Below are positions 18,160 to 27,746 of a stretch of 64,000 bases of DNA, piece after piece. Source of the DNA: Actinomycetota bacterium (GTDB lineage: Bacteria; Actinomycetota; Actinomycetes; S36-B12; CAIYMF01); assembly GCA_026393115.1 (NCBI GenBank), contig JAPLAU010000027.1, positions 62,001-126,000 of the forward strand, read 5' to 3'. The stretch's first letter is position 1. The number at the start of each line of letters is the position of its first letter. A model generated the notes under the pieces. That model did no database searches. It was not told the DNA's origin and saw only the letters and a program-made list of their open reading frames with translations. Made by a program: the position numbers and the translations under genes.

Positions 18160-19736
18160 CGCCGACCCACTCGGTCAGCGCCACCCTTGCGGGTGCCGCC
18201 ACGCCTGACCTTGACAGCTTTCGCGCCCTCGCCCGAGATCGACGGGTGATCCCGGTTGTTCGCCGCCTGCTAGCTGATGGCGAGACGCCCGTTGGGCTTT
18301 ATCGCAAACTTGCCGGTGAGCGTGCGGGAACTTTCCTGCTGGAATCGGCCGAGCACGGGCGTTCGTGGTCTCGCTACTCTTTTGTGGGTGTCGCGTGCTC
18401 GGCCATGCTGACAGAAGTCAACGGTGCGGCTCACTGGGTTGGATCGCCGCCCGTTGGTGTTCCGCTGACTGGCGATCCTCTGGAAGCGGTGCGTGACACG
18501 GTCGCTGCCCTTCATACCCCGAGGCTCGCGGGACTCCCACCGCTTACCGGGGGCCTAGTGGGCGCGATCAGTTACGACGCGGTTCGACGATGGGAACGGC
18601 TCCCTGACGCCAATCCTGACGAAATCGGAATCCCCGAGGTCTGTTTGCTGCTCGCCACCGATCTCGCGGTACTCGATCATGCCGACGGTTCTGTGCTGTT
18701 GATCGCCAACGCAATCAACTACGACGCAACTGATGCGCGCGTGGATGAAGCGTGGGCTGATGCTGTGAAACGACTTGACCAGATGGAGGCCGCTCTGGCG
18801 ATGCCCGCTGCTCCGTCTGCGGCGCGCTATGACCCGGAGGCCACCGCGGTATTCACGCGGCGCACAGACAGCGCGACCTATCGCGAAGGTGTCGAACGCT
18901 GCCGTGAACACATTAGAGCCGGCGACGCTTTTCAAATCGTGTTGTCGCAGCGCTTCGATCAACCAACGCAAGCCTCGGCGCTGGATGTCTACCGTGTCCT
19001 GCGCGCGAGTAATCCTTCGCCCTATATGTATCTCGTACGCTTCCCCGTGGCCGACGCCACCGATGATGGCAGTCTTCCCACTCGCGTGGCTTTTGACGTC
19101 GTCGGCTCAAGCCCGGAAGCGCTGGTCACCTTGCACGAGGGTCGAGCGTTGTTGCATCCCATTGCCGGATCGCGTCCACGCGGTGCCACTCCTGAGGACG
19201 ACACGACGTTGGGGGAGGATCTGTTGGCCGATCCCAAGGAGCGCGCCGAACACCTCATGCTCGTTGACCTCGGACGCAACGACCTGGGGCGAGTCTGCGA
19301 ACCGGGAACTGTGGAAGTGGTCGACTTCATGTCGGTCGAGCGGTATTCGCACATCATGCATTTGGTGTCGACCGTGGTTGGCAAGTTGGGAGCGGACCGC
19401 ACGGCGTACGACTTGCTCGCGGCAACGTTCCCGGCCGGCACGTTGTCAGGAGCCCCCAAGCCACGGGCGATGCAGATCATTGATGACCTTGAACCCGCGC
19501 GTCGCGGTATCTACGGCGGATGTATTGGGTACTTCGATTTCGCCGGCGATCTTGACACGGCGATTGCCATTCGCACGGCGGTGCTGCGTGATGGCATTGC
19601 CTATGTTCAAGCAGGAGCTGGCATTGTTGCCGATTCGGTGGCGGCTTCAGAAGACGCCGAGTGTGCAGCGAAGGCGGCCGCCGTACTGCGTGCAGTTGCC
19701 GTGGCTGCCACCATGACCCCCGTCGGCGATGGCTGA
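18156..19736 (+). CDS. trpE: Anthranilate synthase component I
   Basis: Chorismate-utilising enzyme that makes anthranilate, the first step of tryptophan synthesis. The 526-residue protein has the N-terminal feedback domain with LLES near residue 61 (the Trp-binding LLES motif) and the catalytic domain with [22 protein letters not shown] and the D-L-G-R-N-D-L and [11 protein letters not shown] blocks. The glutaminase partner TrpG and the transferase TrpD are not in the window. GTG 18156 overlaps hisI; its stop overlaps the next gene by 8 bases. Confidence 0.97.
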   Translation: MTPTHSVSATLAGAATPDLDSFRALARDRRVIPVVRRLLADGETPVGLYRKLAGERAGTFLLESAEHGRSWSRYSFVGVACSAMLTEVNGAAHWVGSPPVGVPLTGDPLEAVRDTVAALHTPRLAGLPPLTGGLVGAISYDAVRRWERLPDANPDEIGIPEVCLLLATDLAVLDHADGSVLLIANAINYDATDARVDEAWADAVKRLDQMEAALAMPAAPSAARYDPEATAVFTRRTDSATYREGVERCREHIRAGDAFQIVLSQRFDQPTQASALDVYRVLRASNPSPYMYLVRFPVADATDDGSLPTRVAFDVVGSSPEALVTLHEGRALLHPIAGSRPRGATPEDDTTLGEDLLADPKERAEHLMLVDLGRNDLGRVCEPGTVEVVDFMSVERYSHIMHLVSTVVGKLGADRTAYDLLAATFPAGTLSGAPKPRAMQIIDDLEPARRGIYGGCIGYFDFAGDLDTAIAIRTAVLRDGIAYVQAGAGIVADSVAASEDAECAAKAAAVLRAVAVAATMTPVGDG

Positions 19737-20337
19737 GATACAGCCGGCGCCTCGGCGGTCGGGGCCACAGCGGCGACGCACAGCGTTGATGATGCTCGCG
19801 TCTGGTGCGCTAGTTCTGATCCTGAGCAGTTCGATGACGTGGGCTGTGGCCACGACAGCCATCGCGGGGGCAAGCGTTCCCCTCGATGGAGCCACCTGCC
19901 TTCCTGCGGCGCGGGCGGTGGCGCTGCTCTCGCTGGCCGCGATTGGCGGCTTACTTGCGGCTCGCGGAGCACTGCGACTCCTGATTGGGCTGCTTGTCAC
20001 CGCTGCTGGATTGGCCGTCCTCGTTGTCTGCGTGAGCGCCCTGCGCGATGGATTCGCCGAGGTGGCCGCGGCGGCCCTTCCGGCCTCCGTTGACGGCTCG
20101 GCGGCAGTGGTCATCGACCGAAGTGTGAGTGGTCCACTCCTAGCCGTCATCGGACTTCTGGCAGTGGTGGGGGGCGGACTTCTCACCGTGCTCACCTACC
20201 GCCAATGGCCAGCTCTAGGAAGCCGCTATGAGCGGCCCGTCGCGGGGGAATCGACCGTGGTCGACAACCCCAGTGACCCTCGGGGTTCAGCTGACCTCTG
20301 GACCGCTCTCGACCGCGGGGAAGACCCGACGACCTGA
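19729..20337 (+). CDS. Trp-operon-associated membrane protein (TIGR02234 type)
   Basis: A 202-residue protein with four predicted membrane helices (about residues 20-42, 53-72, 78-99 and 130-152) and polar ends. Its place directly after trpE and its pattern (S-S-S-M-T-W near the end of the first helix) match the actinobacterial family named for the trp operon (Trp_oprn_chp). The function is unknown; a role in tryptophan or precursor transport has not been shown. It overlaps trpE by 8 bases. Confidence 0.85.
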   Translation: MAEIQPAPRRSGPQRRRTALMMLASGALVLILSSSMTWAVATTAIAGASVPLDGATCLPAARAVALLSLAAIGGLLAARGALRLLIGLLVTAAGLAVLVVCVSALRDGFAEVAAAALPASVDGSAAVVIDRSVSGPLLAVIGLLAVVGGGLLTVLTYRQWPALGSRYERPVAGESTVVDNPSDPRGSADLWTALDRGEDPTT

Positions 20338-20383
20338 CGGTCGCCACGGTGGCGCCTGCCTACCACCAGTGGTGGAGGGGCGC

Positions 20384-20389
20384 TATCCT
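20384..20389 (+). promoter_or_regulatory. Possible -10 element (TATCCT) before the HGxxPAAW gene
   Basis: TATCCT, 53 bases before the ATG at 20443, in the 105-base gap after the Trp-operon membrane protein. Confidence 0.35.
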
Positions 20390-20442
20390 GTGACTCGCAG
20401 CCGACCTAAGAACCGACCTGCCGACCGATGAGGAGTTCACCG

Positions 20443-20661
20443 ATGGCCGAACACGGGCAAACGCCCGCAGCCTGGACCGCCGTCATCATCATGATCTTTG
20501 CCTTCCTGGTCGGGGGGCTTGGGTTGATTCTCGGAATCTCTTGGATGTTCTGGTCGTCATTCGCGATCTTCATCATCGGCGTCATCGTCGGCAAGGTCAT
20601 GCAGATGGCCGGTCTTGGTGCCGTTCCCGCGCGTGGGTCTTCCGCCGCGGCGAAATCCTGA
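20443..20661 (+). CDS. HGxxPAAW family small membrane protein
   Basis: A 72-residue protein with the family signature HGQTPAAW at residues 4-11 and two membrane helices (about residues 12-31 and 34-55). The family is actinobacterial and is found next to trp genes, as here; its function is unknown. The ATG at 20443 is chosen over 20428 because AGGAG at 20431-20435 is correctly spaced for it. The C-terminal tail is short, small-residue-rich and ends in AAAKS. Confidence 0.85.
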   Translation: MAEHGQTPAAWTAVIIMIFAFLVGGLGLILGISWMFWSSFAIFIIGVIVGKVMQMAGLGAVPARGSSAAAKS

Positions 20662-20728
20662 CCGAGTCCGAACCCGCAACGAGCCAGTTCGGGGCTCGCG
20701 GAGCGGTTCGACATGGAATCCTTGAACT

Positions 20729-21436
20729 GTGAATTCCCTCGAAGCGTCAAAGGGCTTAGTTCTGGTCGCTGAGGACGAGCGATCAATCTCCGATCTCCTA
20801 CGCCTGTACTTGTCGCGCGAAGGTTTCGGGGTACATGTTGAGGCCGACGGTCGAGCAGCGCTTGAGGCGGCTCGTTCGCTGCACCCGGTGGCCATCATCC
20901 TTGACGTGGGATTGCCGAGCATGGATGGCACGCAGGTCTGTCGCGCATTGCGGGCGGAGGGCAACTGGACTCCGGTCATTTTCTGCACCGCGCGAGATGA
21001 CGAAATCGACCGTGTCCTGGGCCTTGAAATGGGTGCCGATGACTACGTCACCAAGCCCTTCTCGCCACGTGAACTTGTTGCGCGGGTGAAGTCGGTCGTA
21101 CGCCGGGCAGCTGCGCCGACGGAAGAGGGTCGTTCCATCACGTTGGGCCGCGTCACCCTCGATCGTGATGCACGACGGGTCACGGTCGACAGTGAGGAAA
21201 TCATCTTGACGGCCACCGAATTCGATTTGCTCGCCCACTTGATGGCCCGACCCGGTCGCATCCTCACTCGCGAGCAACTTCTCAGTGAAGTGTGGGGCTA
21301 CGCGGCCATCGTCGGTACTCGCACCGTCGATGTGCACGTGGCCCAGGTTCGCGCGAAGCTGGGCGACGCCAGTCCTATTCGCACGGTGCGCGGAGTGGGA
21401 TACGGCGCGGAGGAGCCGGCGGCATCCAGTGAGTGA
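20729..21436 (+). CDS. OmpR-family response regulator
   Basis: DNA-binding partner of the histidine kinase that follows. The 235-residue protein has a receiver domain with acidic residues E15-D16, phospho-acceptor Asp59 in I-L-D-V-G-L-P, and Lys in T-K-P-F-S-P-R-E-L, followed from about residue 130 by a winged-helix domain with T-A-T-E-F-D-L-L and the recognition region around T-R-T-V-D-V-H-V-A-Q-V-R. GTG 20729 gives a normal N-terminus. The kinase gene starts within its stop region (8-base overlap). Targets are unknown; the setting inside the trp cluster is unusual. Confidence 0.94.
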   Translation: MNSLEASKGLVLVAEDERSISDLLRLYLSREGFGVHVEADGRAALEAARSLHPVAIILDVGLPSMDGTQVCRALRAEGNWTPVIFCTARDDEIDRVLGLEMGADDYVTKPFSPRELVARVKSVVRRAAAPTEEGRSITLGRVTLDRDARRVTVDSEEIILTATEFDLLAHLMARPGRILTREQLLSEVWGYAAIVGTRTVDVHVAQVRAKLGDASPIRTVRGVGYGAEEPAASSE

Positions 21437-22841
21437 CGGAGCGCCGGTTCTACCGGCACTTCCCGTCGTTGAGGCGCCGACCGCGCACCGCAGCCGGATC
21501 AGCCTTGCAACTCGCACGGGTCTACTCACGGCTGGTGTTGCCGCACTCACCGTCGTCATCTCGGCCCTCGTGGCATATCCGATCGTGCGCCAGGCAGCGG
21601 TGACTCAAGCTCAGTCGACACTTGCCCAGCAGGCCGACATCATCGCCGGTCTTTTGGGCGGGCAAGGTGGCGTCGAACCGCACGAACTGAAGGAGCGAGT
21701 ACGTTCCCTTCAGGATCAAGGCATCTCCGGCTACATCGTGAGTCGGGGAGCCGCCGTTGATCCACCTCTCACGGCTGATGAAGTGACCGTCACCACGCAG
21801 GGCGGTTCGGTTTCGGTGACGCGCGATATCGGGCAGGGTCTGACCTTCATCGAGGGTCGATCGTTGCCGCGCAATCAGGGAATGCTTCTGGTTCAGCAAG
21901 TTCAGGTGGCCACGGCGTCGGTGGGGGTCCTCCTGAAGCGAATGCTCATCGCATTGGCATTAGGGCTCGTGCTATCGGCGTTGGTCGGCTGGCTTGCCTC
22001 GCGCCGGGTGACTCGAAGTCTGCGGCAGGCGGCGGTGGCGGCCGAGCGGCTCAGCAAAGGTGAGCGTGATGTGCGATTAGTGCCTCAGGGTCCTGCGGAA
22101 ATTGCCGACATCGCGAATTCTCTCAATGTGCTGGCGGCGGCGTTGGCGACCAGCGAAAACCGGCAGCGGGCTTTCCTGATGTCGGTGTCACATGAGTTGC
22201 GCACGCCCTTGACGGCTGTCAAAGGTTACGGCGAGGCGTTGAGGGACGGGGTGGTGTCTCCCGAGGACATGGCCCGCACGGGAGCCATCGTTGTGGGCGA
22301 GTCTGACCGGCTCGAGCGGCTCGTCTCTGACCTGCTTGATCTAGGCCGAGTGGGTGCCGTCGATGTGCGACTCGATCGCAGTCCGGTCGACATGCAGCGG
22401 TTTGCCTACGATGCCGCACAAGTGTGGGAAGACCGCTGTGCGAGGGATGGCGTGTTGTTCCACCTCGAACCTCCGGGCGAGCCGTTAGAAACGGTAACCG
22501 ATCCACTCCGACTGCGTCAGATCGTTGACAATCTGGCCGAGAACGCGTTGCGTGTCACCCCGGCTGGTGCGCCGATTGTGTTGGCGGTGCGCCGTGAGGG
22601 TGACCTAGTTGTGGTGGAGGTCAGGGATGGCGGGCCGGGCCTGACTGCCGATGACTTGTCGGTTGCATTCGTTCCTGCCGAACTCCATTCGCGGTATCAC
22701 GGGGTGCGCAAGGTGGGCACGGGCATCGGATTGGCCCTCGTGGGCAGCCTGGCCACGCGGCTGGGAGGCACTGCTGAGGCAGGGCACGCTGCTGAAGGTG
22801 GCGCGCGTTTCACAGTGCGTATTCCGTTCAGCGCGTCGTAG
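21429..22841 (+). CDS. Sensor histidine kinase (HAMP-HisKA-HATPase)
   Basis: Membrane sensor paired with the upstream regulator. The 470-residue protein from GTG 21429 has a first membrane helix at about residues 28-52, an extracytoplasmic domain of about 105 residues, a second helix near 165-187, a HAMP linker, the HisKA box with His255 in SVSHELRTP, and a HATPase domain with N-box D-N-L-A-E-N-A-L-R, G1 R-D-G-G-P-G-L and G2 G-T-G-I-G-L-A-L. The extended reading from 21285 lies within the regulator gene and is rejected. The sensed signal is unknown. Confidence 0.93.
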   Translation: MSDGAPVLPALPVVEAPTAHRSRISLATRTGLLTAGVAALTVVISALVAYPIVRQAAVTQAQSTLAQQADIIAGLLGGQGGVEPHELKERVRSLQDQGISGYIVSRGAAVDPPLTADEVTVTTQGGSVSVTRDIGQGLTFIEGRSLPRNQGMLLVQQVQVATASVGVLLKRMLIALALGLVLSALVGWLASRRVTRSLRQAAVAAERLSKGERDVRLVPQGPAEIADIANSLNVLAAALATSENRQRAFLMSVSHELRTPLTAVKGYGEALRDGVVSPEDMARTGAIVVGESDRLERLVSDLLDLGRVGAVDVRLDRSPVDMQRFAYDAAQVWEDRCARDGVLFHLEPPGEPLETVTDPLRLRQIVDNLAENALRVTPAGAPIVLAVRREGDLVVVEVRDGGPGLTADDLSVAFVPAELHSRYHGVRKVGTGIGLALVGSLATRLGGTAEAGHAAEGGARFTVRIPFSAS

Positions 22842-22844
22842 TCT
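22839..22844 (+). promoter_or_regulatory. -10 element (TAGTCT) for a leaderless DUF2752 gene
   Basis: TAGTCT, starting at the kinase stop codon, ends 6 bases before GTG 22851. It is the same hexamer and spacing as at lspA. Confidence 0.5.
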
Positions 22845-22850
22845 GGTGTG

Positions 22851-23339
22851 GTGAACGACATCGCGAGCCGGCAGGCGCAGGACGTGACTGCACCCGAAGC
22901 CCCCCTCGAGCGCTCTCGCTGGACGCGGATGCGTGCGCCGTTGCTGACCGCCGGAGTTGTGGCCGCCGGATGTGTCCTGTTGCTTGCCGCCGATCCGAAC
23001 ACCCCCGGGCACTACCCGACGTGCCCCACCAAACTGGTGAGTGGATTGGATTGTCCCTTCTGCGGTGGGCTGCGCTGTACTCGATCGCTTCTGACCGGTG
23101 ATGTCGGTGGTGCGTTCGACCACAACGCGCTGGTGGTGATGCTGGCGCCGTTCGCAGTGATCGCATGGCTGGTCTGGGCGTGGAGTCGATGGACTGGCCG
23201 ACCAATGCCAGGGTCGTCGCCGCGTCCCGAAGTGCAACGGGTGCTGTTCGTTGCGGCCCTCATCGCGCTGCTGGTCTGGACGGTGTACCGCAATATGCCC
23301 GCGGGTTCCTACTTCGCATCCGAGCTCTGGGCGGGCTGA
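22851..23339 (+). CDS. DUF2752 membrane protein
   Basis: A 162-residue protein with three membrane helices. The DUF2752 signature is clear: C-P-T-K ... [16 protein letters not shown] at about residues 56-80, with Cys residues next to a membrane helix. The function is unknown. The 6-base distance from TAGTCT favours GTG 22851 over the GTG three bases earlier. It lies between the two-component system and trpC. Confidence 0.86.
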   Translation: MNDIASRQAQDVTAPEAPLERSRWTRMRAPLLTAGVVAAGCVLLLAADPNTPGHYPTCPTKLVSGLDCPFCGGLRCTRSLLTGDVGGAFDHNALVVMLAPFAVIAWLVWAWSRWTGRPMPGSSPRPEVQRVLFVAALIALLVWTVYRNMPAGSYFASELWAG

Positions 23340-23364
23340 CCTCGCGCGACTGGACGCTTCTCGT

Positions 23365-23370
23365 TACCCT
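23365..23370 (+). promoter_or_regulatory. -10 element (TACCCT) for leaderless trpC
   Basis: TACCCT ends 6 bases before the trpC GTG, without a ribosome binding site. It would let trpC-trpB-trpA be transcribed apart from trpE. Confidence 0.5.
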
Positions 23371-23376
23371 CGGTGT

Positions 23377-24189
23377 GTGACAGTCCTCGACGACATCCTC
23401 GTGGGTGTGCGCGCTGATTTGGCCCAGCGTCAAGAGTGCGTGCCTCTCGACGATCTCAAGGAACGCGCAGCTGCTGCCGCGCCCGTACGTCCCCTCCTGC
23501 CCGCGCTCTTGGGCAACGACGTTGCCGTGATTGCTGAGGTCAAACGGCGCAGCCCCAGTAAGGGAGATCTCGCTGAGATCGCTGACCCCGCTGAGCTCGC
23601 TCGTGAATACGAGCGAGGCGGTGCGCATTGCATTAGCGTGCTCACCGAGCAGCGACGATTCGGTGGTTCCCTTGCCGATCTCAAAGCAGTGCGTGCCGCC
23701 GTCGATATTCCGGTGCTGCGCAAAGACTTCATCGTCACCAGTTACCAATTGTGGGAAGCACGGGCCTACGGCGCCGACGTGGCACTTCTGATAGTCGCTG
23801 CACTTGAGCAGGACGCGCTGGTCTCTCTGATTGAACGGGCAGAAAGTCTAGGTCTCACACCACTCGTTGAGGTTCACGACGAAGACGAGGTCAATCGGGC
23901 CGTTGTCGCGGGCGCGCGCGTCATTGGCGTGAATGCCCGTAATCTGCGCACGCTTGACGTTGATCGCGAAACATTCGCGAGGCTGTCGCCGTTGATTCCG
24001 TCAGGAATTGCGCGCATCGCAGAAAGTGGGGTTCGCGGACCTCACGATCTGATTGCCTACGCAAACGCGGGGGCGGATGCGGTGTTGGTGGGCGAGAGCC
24101 TGGTGACCGGAAGCAATCCACGCGCAGCAGTTCATGAATTGGTCACGGCTGGATCTCACCCTGCCGTCAAACATCAAAGGGGTGCCTGA
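23377..24189 (+). CDS. trpC: Indole-3-glycerol phosphate synthase
   Basis: TIM-barrel enzyme that closes the indole ring of tryptophan. The 270-residue protein has [11 protein letters not shown] (catalytic Lys), R-K-D-F-I-V (second Lys) and A-E-S-G-V (phosphate site). It is a single domain without the fused TrpF found in enterobacteria. GTG 23377 is selected because the reading from 23251 includes non-homologous sequence in another gene. Its stop overlaps the trpB ATG by one base. Confidence 0.96.
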   Translation: MTVLDDILVGVRADLAQRQECVPLDDLKERAAAAAPVRPLLPALLGNDVAVIAEVKRRSPSKGDLAEIADPAELAREYERGGAHCISVLTEQRRFGGSLADLKAVRAAVDIPVLRKDFIVTSYQLWEARAYGADVALLIVAALEQDALVSLIERAESLGLTPLVEVHDEDEVNRAVVAGARVIGVNARNLRTLDVDRETFARLSPLIPSGIARIAESGVRGPHDLIAYANAGADAVLVGESLVTGSNPRAAVHELVTAGSHPAVKHQRGA

Positions 24190-25418
24190 TGGCGCTTGCG
24201 TCATCAGATTCGCAGGAGCGTGCTGGGCACTTCGGTGACTACGGTGGCCGCTTTGTTCCGGAAGCTCTTACCGCTGCGCTTGACGAACTCGATACCACCT
24301 TCCGTTCTGCGCTGGTCGATCCGGCATTCCGTGCCGAACTCGACTGGCTTCAAACGACCTACAACGGTCGACCGAGCCCACTGAGCGAGGCGCGCAGGTT
24401 CTCGGCCGAGTACTGCGGCGGCGCACGCGTTCTGCTCAAACGTGAAGATCTCAACCACACGGGGTCGCACAAGATCAACAACGTGCTCGGGCAGGCGCTC
24501 CTCGCGGTGCGCATGGGTAAGAAGCGGGTGATCGCCGAAACAGGTGCCGGCCAGCATGGTGTGGCGACGGCGACGGCGGCCGCATTGATGGGGCTTGAGT
24601 GCACCGTGTACATGGGCGAAGAAGACACCCAACGACAGGCGCTCAACGTCGCCCGGATGAAGTTGCTCGGTGCAGAAGTGATTCCCGTCACCATCGGAAG
24701 CCGCACTCTCAAGGACGCCATCAACGAGGCTATGCGTGATTGGGTCACCAGCGTTGATCGCACTCACTACATCTTGGGCACCGTCACCGGTCCTGCTCCA
24801 TTTCCAGAAATGGTCAAGGAGTTCCATCGCGTGATCGGGAGTGAGGCACGAGTACAGGTGCTCGAGCGTGTGGGTCGCCTGCCCGATGCCGTCGCTGCAT
24901 GCGTGGGTGGCGGATCTAACGCCATGGGAATCTTCAGTGCCTTCATCGACGACCCGCAGGTGCAGTTGCGCGGCTACGAGGCAGGGGGCGACGGCGTTGA
25001 GACGGGTCGGCACGCAGCACGATTCAGCGGTGGTTCGCCGGGAGTACTCCACGGTGCACGCACTTACGTGATGCAGGACGAGTGGGGTCAGACGATGCCG
25101 TCGCATTCGATTTCGGCTGGTCTTGATTACCCGGGAGTGGGACCCGAACACGCGTGGCTGCACGATACTGGGCGCGCGATTTACGAACCCGTCAACGATG
25201 ACGAGGCAATGAGAGCTTTCGCTGCGTTGTGTCGAACCGAGGGAATCATCCCCGCCATCGAGTCAGCACATGGCCTTGCAGGAGCGATGAGGCTCGGACG
25301 CGAACTCGGTCCTCACGCAGTCATTGTCGTCAATCTCTCAGGTCGCGGCGATAAGGATGTTGAGACGGCGGCCCGCTGGTTCGGTCTCGACGGGTCCTCA
25401 CCCGAGGTTGCTGGCTGA
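24189..25418 (+). CDS. trpB: Tryptophan synthase beta subunit
   Basis: PLP enzyme that joins indole and serine. The 409-residue length is typical of TrpB1. The PLP lysine is in H-T-G-S-H-K-I-N-N, the substrate Glu in A-E-T-G-A-G-Q-H-G, and the PLP phosphate loop in C-V-G-G-G-S-N-A. It works with TrpA in an alpha2-beta2 complex and shares one base with the genes on both sides, TGATG at each junction. Confidence 0.98.
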   Translation: MALASSDSQERAGHFGDYGGRFVPEALTAALDELDTTFRSALVDPAFRAELDWLQTTYNGRPSPLSEARRFSAEYCGGARVLLKREDLNHTGSHKINNVLGQALLAVRMGKKRVIAETGAGQHGVATATAAALMGLECTVYMGEEDTQRQALNVARMKLLGAEVIPVTIGSRTLKDAINEAMRDWVTSVDRTHYILGTVTGPAPFPEMVKEFHRVIGSEARVQVLERVGRLPDAVAACVGGGSNAMGIFSAFIDDPQVQLRGYEAGGDGVETGRHAARFSGGSPGVLHGARTYVMQDEWGQTMPSHSISAGLDYPGVGPEHAWLHDTGRAIYEPVNDDEAMRAFAALCRTEGIIPAIESAHGLAGAMRLGRELGPHAVIVVNLSGRGDKDVETAARWFGLDGSSPEVAG

Positions 25419-26215
25419 TGGCTGCGCTGCAGGAGAAGTTCGATGCTGCGCGAGCGGAGAATCGCGCGGTCCTGATCGGATACCTACCAGCTGGCTTTCC
25501 CGATTACGACGGCTGCATTGAGGCCATGGCGATCATGGTCGAATCCGGTGTTGACGTTGTCGAAGTCGGTCTTCCCTACTCCGATCCGCTGATGGATGGC
25601 GCCACCATTCAGCAAGCCGTCGACATTGCGCTCAGTGGTGGTACAGCGACTCCCACTGTGCTGTCGACGGTGGCTGCCATCGCGGCCACCGGTGCGCCCA
25701 CCTTGGTGATGTCGTACTGGAACCCGATCGAGAAGTACGGAGTTGAGGCCTTCGCACGCGATCTGGCTGGCTCCGGTGGGGTCGGTGTCATTACCCCTGA
25801 CCTCACGCCTGAGGAGTCAGGACCGTGGATGCGCGCAACCGACTCCGCGGGCATTGACCGGGTCTACCTGGTGGCGCCGAGTTCGAGTGACGAACGCATT
25901 GCGGTTGTTGCAGGGGCCACCACCGGATTTGTCTACGCAGCGTCCACGATGGGTGTCACCGGAACACGCACCACTGTGGGCTCTGCGGCGGGAGATTTGG
26001 TGGCGCGCACGCGTGCGCTCACCGATCGACCGATCGCGGTGGGTCTGGGTGTCTCAACGGGCGACCAAGCCGCCGAAGTGGCCGCTTATGCCGACGGGGT
26101 GATCGTGGGCTCGGCGTTTGTGCGGGCTTTGCTCGACGCTCCCTCGCGTGGGGCCGGACTCGACGCGGTGGCGGCGTTGACGGTCAGTCTGGCCGCTGGC
26201 GTGAGACGCCGCTGA
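25418..26215 (+). CDS. trpA: Tryptophan synthase alpha subunit
   Basis: TIM-barrel subunit that releases indole from indole-3-glycerol phosphate and channels it to TrpB. The 265-residue protein has the catalytic Glu in V-V-E-V-G-L-P-Y-S-D-P and Asp in P-D-L-T-P-E-E, with the phosphate site near V-G-L-G-V-S. It ends the tightly coupled trpC-trpB-trpA block; 116 bases follow before the next gene. I saw no clear terminator there. Confidence 0.97.
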   Translation: MAALQEKFDAARAENRAVLIGYLPAGFPDYDGCIEAMAIMVESGVDVVEVGLPYSDPLMDGATIQQAVDIALSGGTATPTVLSTVAAIAATGAPTLVMSYWNPIEKYGVEAFARDLAGSGGVGVITPDLTPEESGPWMRATDSAGIDRVYLVAPSSSDERIAVVAGATTGFVYAASTMGVTGTRTTVGSAAGDLVARTRALTDRPIAVGLGVSTGDQAAEVAAYADGVIVGSAFVRALLDAPSRGAGLDAVAALTVSLAAGVRRR

Positions 26216-26331
26216 TGTGGGGAACGCACGGGGCTAGGTCAACGTTCGACAGTTCACAGGGGTGATTCCTCGCACGTGTGCCTCGTCGTGAGAGAGTCAA
26301 CCCTGCATCCCACGCTTGATTTGGAGGATCG

Positions 26332-26892
26332 ATGGCCAACGAGATGACGGCAGTGAAGCCGTCGACTCGGCGTATCTGGGGTCACCCTGTCATTGGGTTG
26401 ATCTTCCGCATCGTGCTCGCAGGCATTCTCGGGTTCGCCGGCATCAGCAAACTCCTCGAGCCGAGCGGCGCCCGGTCGGCGATCATCGCCTACCGCATTC
26501 CTGGCATGACAGGTGATATCGCGGGAGTGTTGGGCTGGCTGTTGCCCGCAGGCGAGGTACTGCTGGCCGTATTGCTACTGGTCGGACTGCTGACTCGCTG
26601 GGCCGCGATCATCACCGCCATCTTGATGTGTGCGTTCATCATCGGCATCGGCAGCGTGTGGGCTCGGGGCTATTCGATCGACTGCGGTTGTTTTGGCGGC
26701 GGAGGCGATGTCAGCGAGTCGGGTAAAACCTGGCGGTACAGCTCGGAGATCCTGCGGGATCTGCTTTTTGCAGGGATGGCCGTGTGGCTCGCTGTGTGGC
26801 CGAAGACCCTGTTTTCCCTAGACCGCACCCAGTCGCAACCGCGCGAGCGTGACGACAGTGATGAACTCGAATTCCAGGAGGCAGCGCGATGA
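26332..26892 (+). CDS. MauE/DoxX-family redox-associated membrane protein
   Basis: A 186-residue four-helix membrane protein. The MauE signature D-C-G-C-F-G-G (near residues 123-129) and the DoxX-like start (R-I-V-L-A-G-I-L-G-F-A-G-I-S-K-L) are visible. Members of this group are thought to support disulfide formation outside the membrane. Its context agrees: the next gene, overlapping by 4 bases, is a DsbA-like thioredoxin. GGAGG at 26322-26326 is spaced 5 bases before the ATG. Confidence 0.87.
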   Translation: MANEMTAVKPSTRRIWGHPVIGLIFRIVLAGILGFAGISKLLEPSGARSAIIAYRIPGMTGDIAGVLGWLLPAGEVLLAVLLLVGLLTRWAAIITAILMCAFIIGIGSVWARGYSIDCGCFGGGGDVSESGKTWRYSSEILRDLLFAGMAVWLAVWPKTLFSLDRTQSQPRERDDSDELEFQEAAR

Positions 26893-27746
26893 GCACCAGC
26901 GGGTCGGACAAAGGTTCGAAGCCCACGTCTGCGAGAGATCGCCGAGACAAGGCTGCTGCGGCACGCGCTGCGCAGGAGGCATCCGAGAAGCGACGTGATC
27001 GCACGATCAAGATCATCGGCGGTGTCGCCGTCCTGGTTATTGTGGGCGCCATTGTTGGTGGTGCCGTCTGGCAATCGCGCAGTAGTACGACATCCAATGG
27101 AACGTCGATCGCACTGCCCACGCCGAATCCTGATGCCGCCCTGCCCAAGGGAGTGGTGAACTCGGGCGACAACGCGTACGCGGTGCCGTATGGCACCGCT
27201 CCTACGACCGCGCCTGTGCTGCAGTTGTGGGAAGACTTCCAGTGCCCCGCGTGCGCCAGTGTTGAGAAGGCCAACGGTCAGGGAATTGAGGAACTCGCCA
27301 CCGGTGGGAAGGCCCAGTTGTTCTGGCGCCCCACGGCATTCCTCGACGCCAAGCTTGCGGCCGATAACACCAAGGCGGGAGCCCCGAGTTCGTCAATTCG
27401 TGCCATTGCGGCATGGGGATGCGCGATTGACGCGGGCAAGACCGCTGAGTTCCACAACGTGGTGTTCGCCAATCAACCGACCCCCGAGGGTGCCGGCTAC
27501 ACGGAGGCAGCCCTCCTCGACTTTGGCAAGCAGTCCGGAATCAGCGGCGACGCGTACACCACCTTCGAAAAGTGCGTGAAGGATGGTACGTATCTGGGTT
27601 GGGCGGTCAACTCGTTGCAATTGTTCAACGACAAGGCCATCCCGGGTACGCCGGCCGGATTCTTGAACGGTACTGAGGTTCCCAACGAGGTGCTTGCCGA
27701 CAAGGCCAAGCTCGACGCGGCCGTCGCGGCTGCAGCGAAGAAGTGA
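26889..27746 (+). CDS. Membrane-anchored DsbA-like thioredoxin-fold protein
   Basis: A 285-residue protein with a basic cytoplasmic N-terminus, one membrane helix at about residues 38-62, and an extracytoplasmic thioredoxin-fold domain. The redox motif is C-P-A-C (in W-E-D-F-Q-C-P-A-C) near residues 119-122, and the C-terminal part has the family's G-T-P-A-G-F-L-N-G cis-Pro region. It probably acts in disulfide exchange at the cell surface together with the MauE-like protein upstream. It overlaps lgt by 4 bases. Confidence 0.92.
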   Translation: MSTSGSDKGSKPTSARDRRDKAAAARAAQEASEKRRDRTIKIIGGVAVLVIVGAIVGGAVWQSRSSTTSNGTSIALPTPNPDAALPKGVVNSGDNAYAVPYGTAPTTAPVLQLWEDFQCPACASVEKANGQGIEELATGGKAQLFWRPTAFLDAKLAADNTKAGAPSSSIRAIAAWGCAIDAGKTAEFHNVVFANQPTPEGAGYTEAALLDFGKQSGISGDAYTTFEKCVKDGTYLGWAVNSLQLFNDKAIPGTPAGFLNGTEVPNEVLADKAKLDAAVAAAAKK

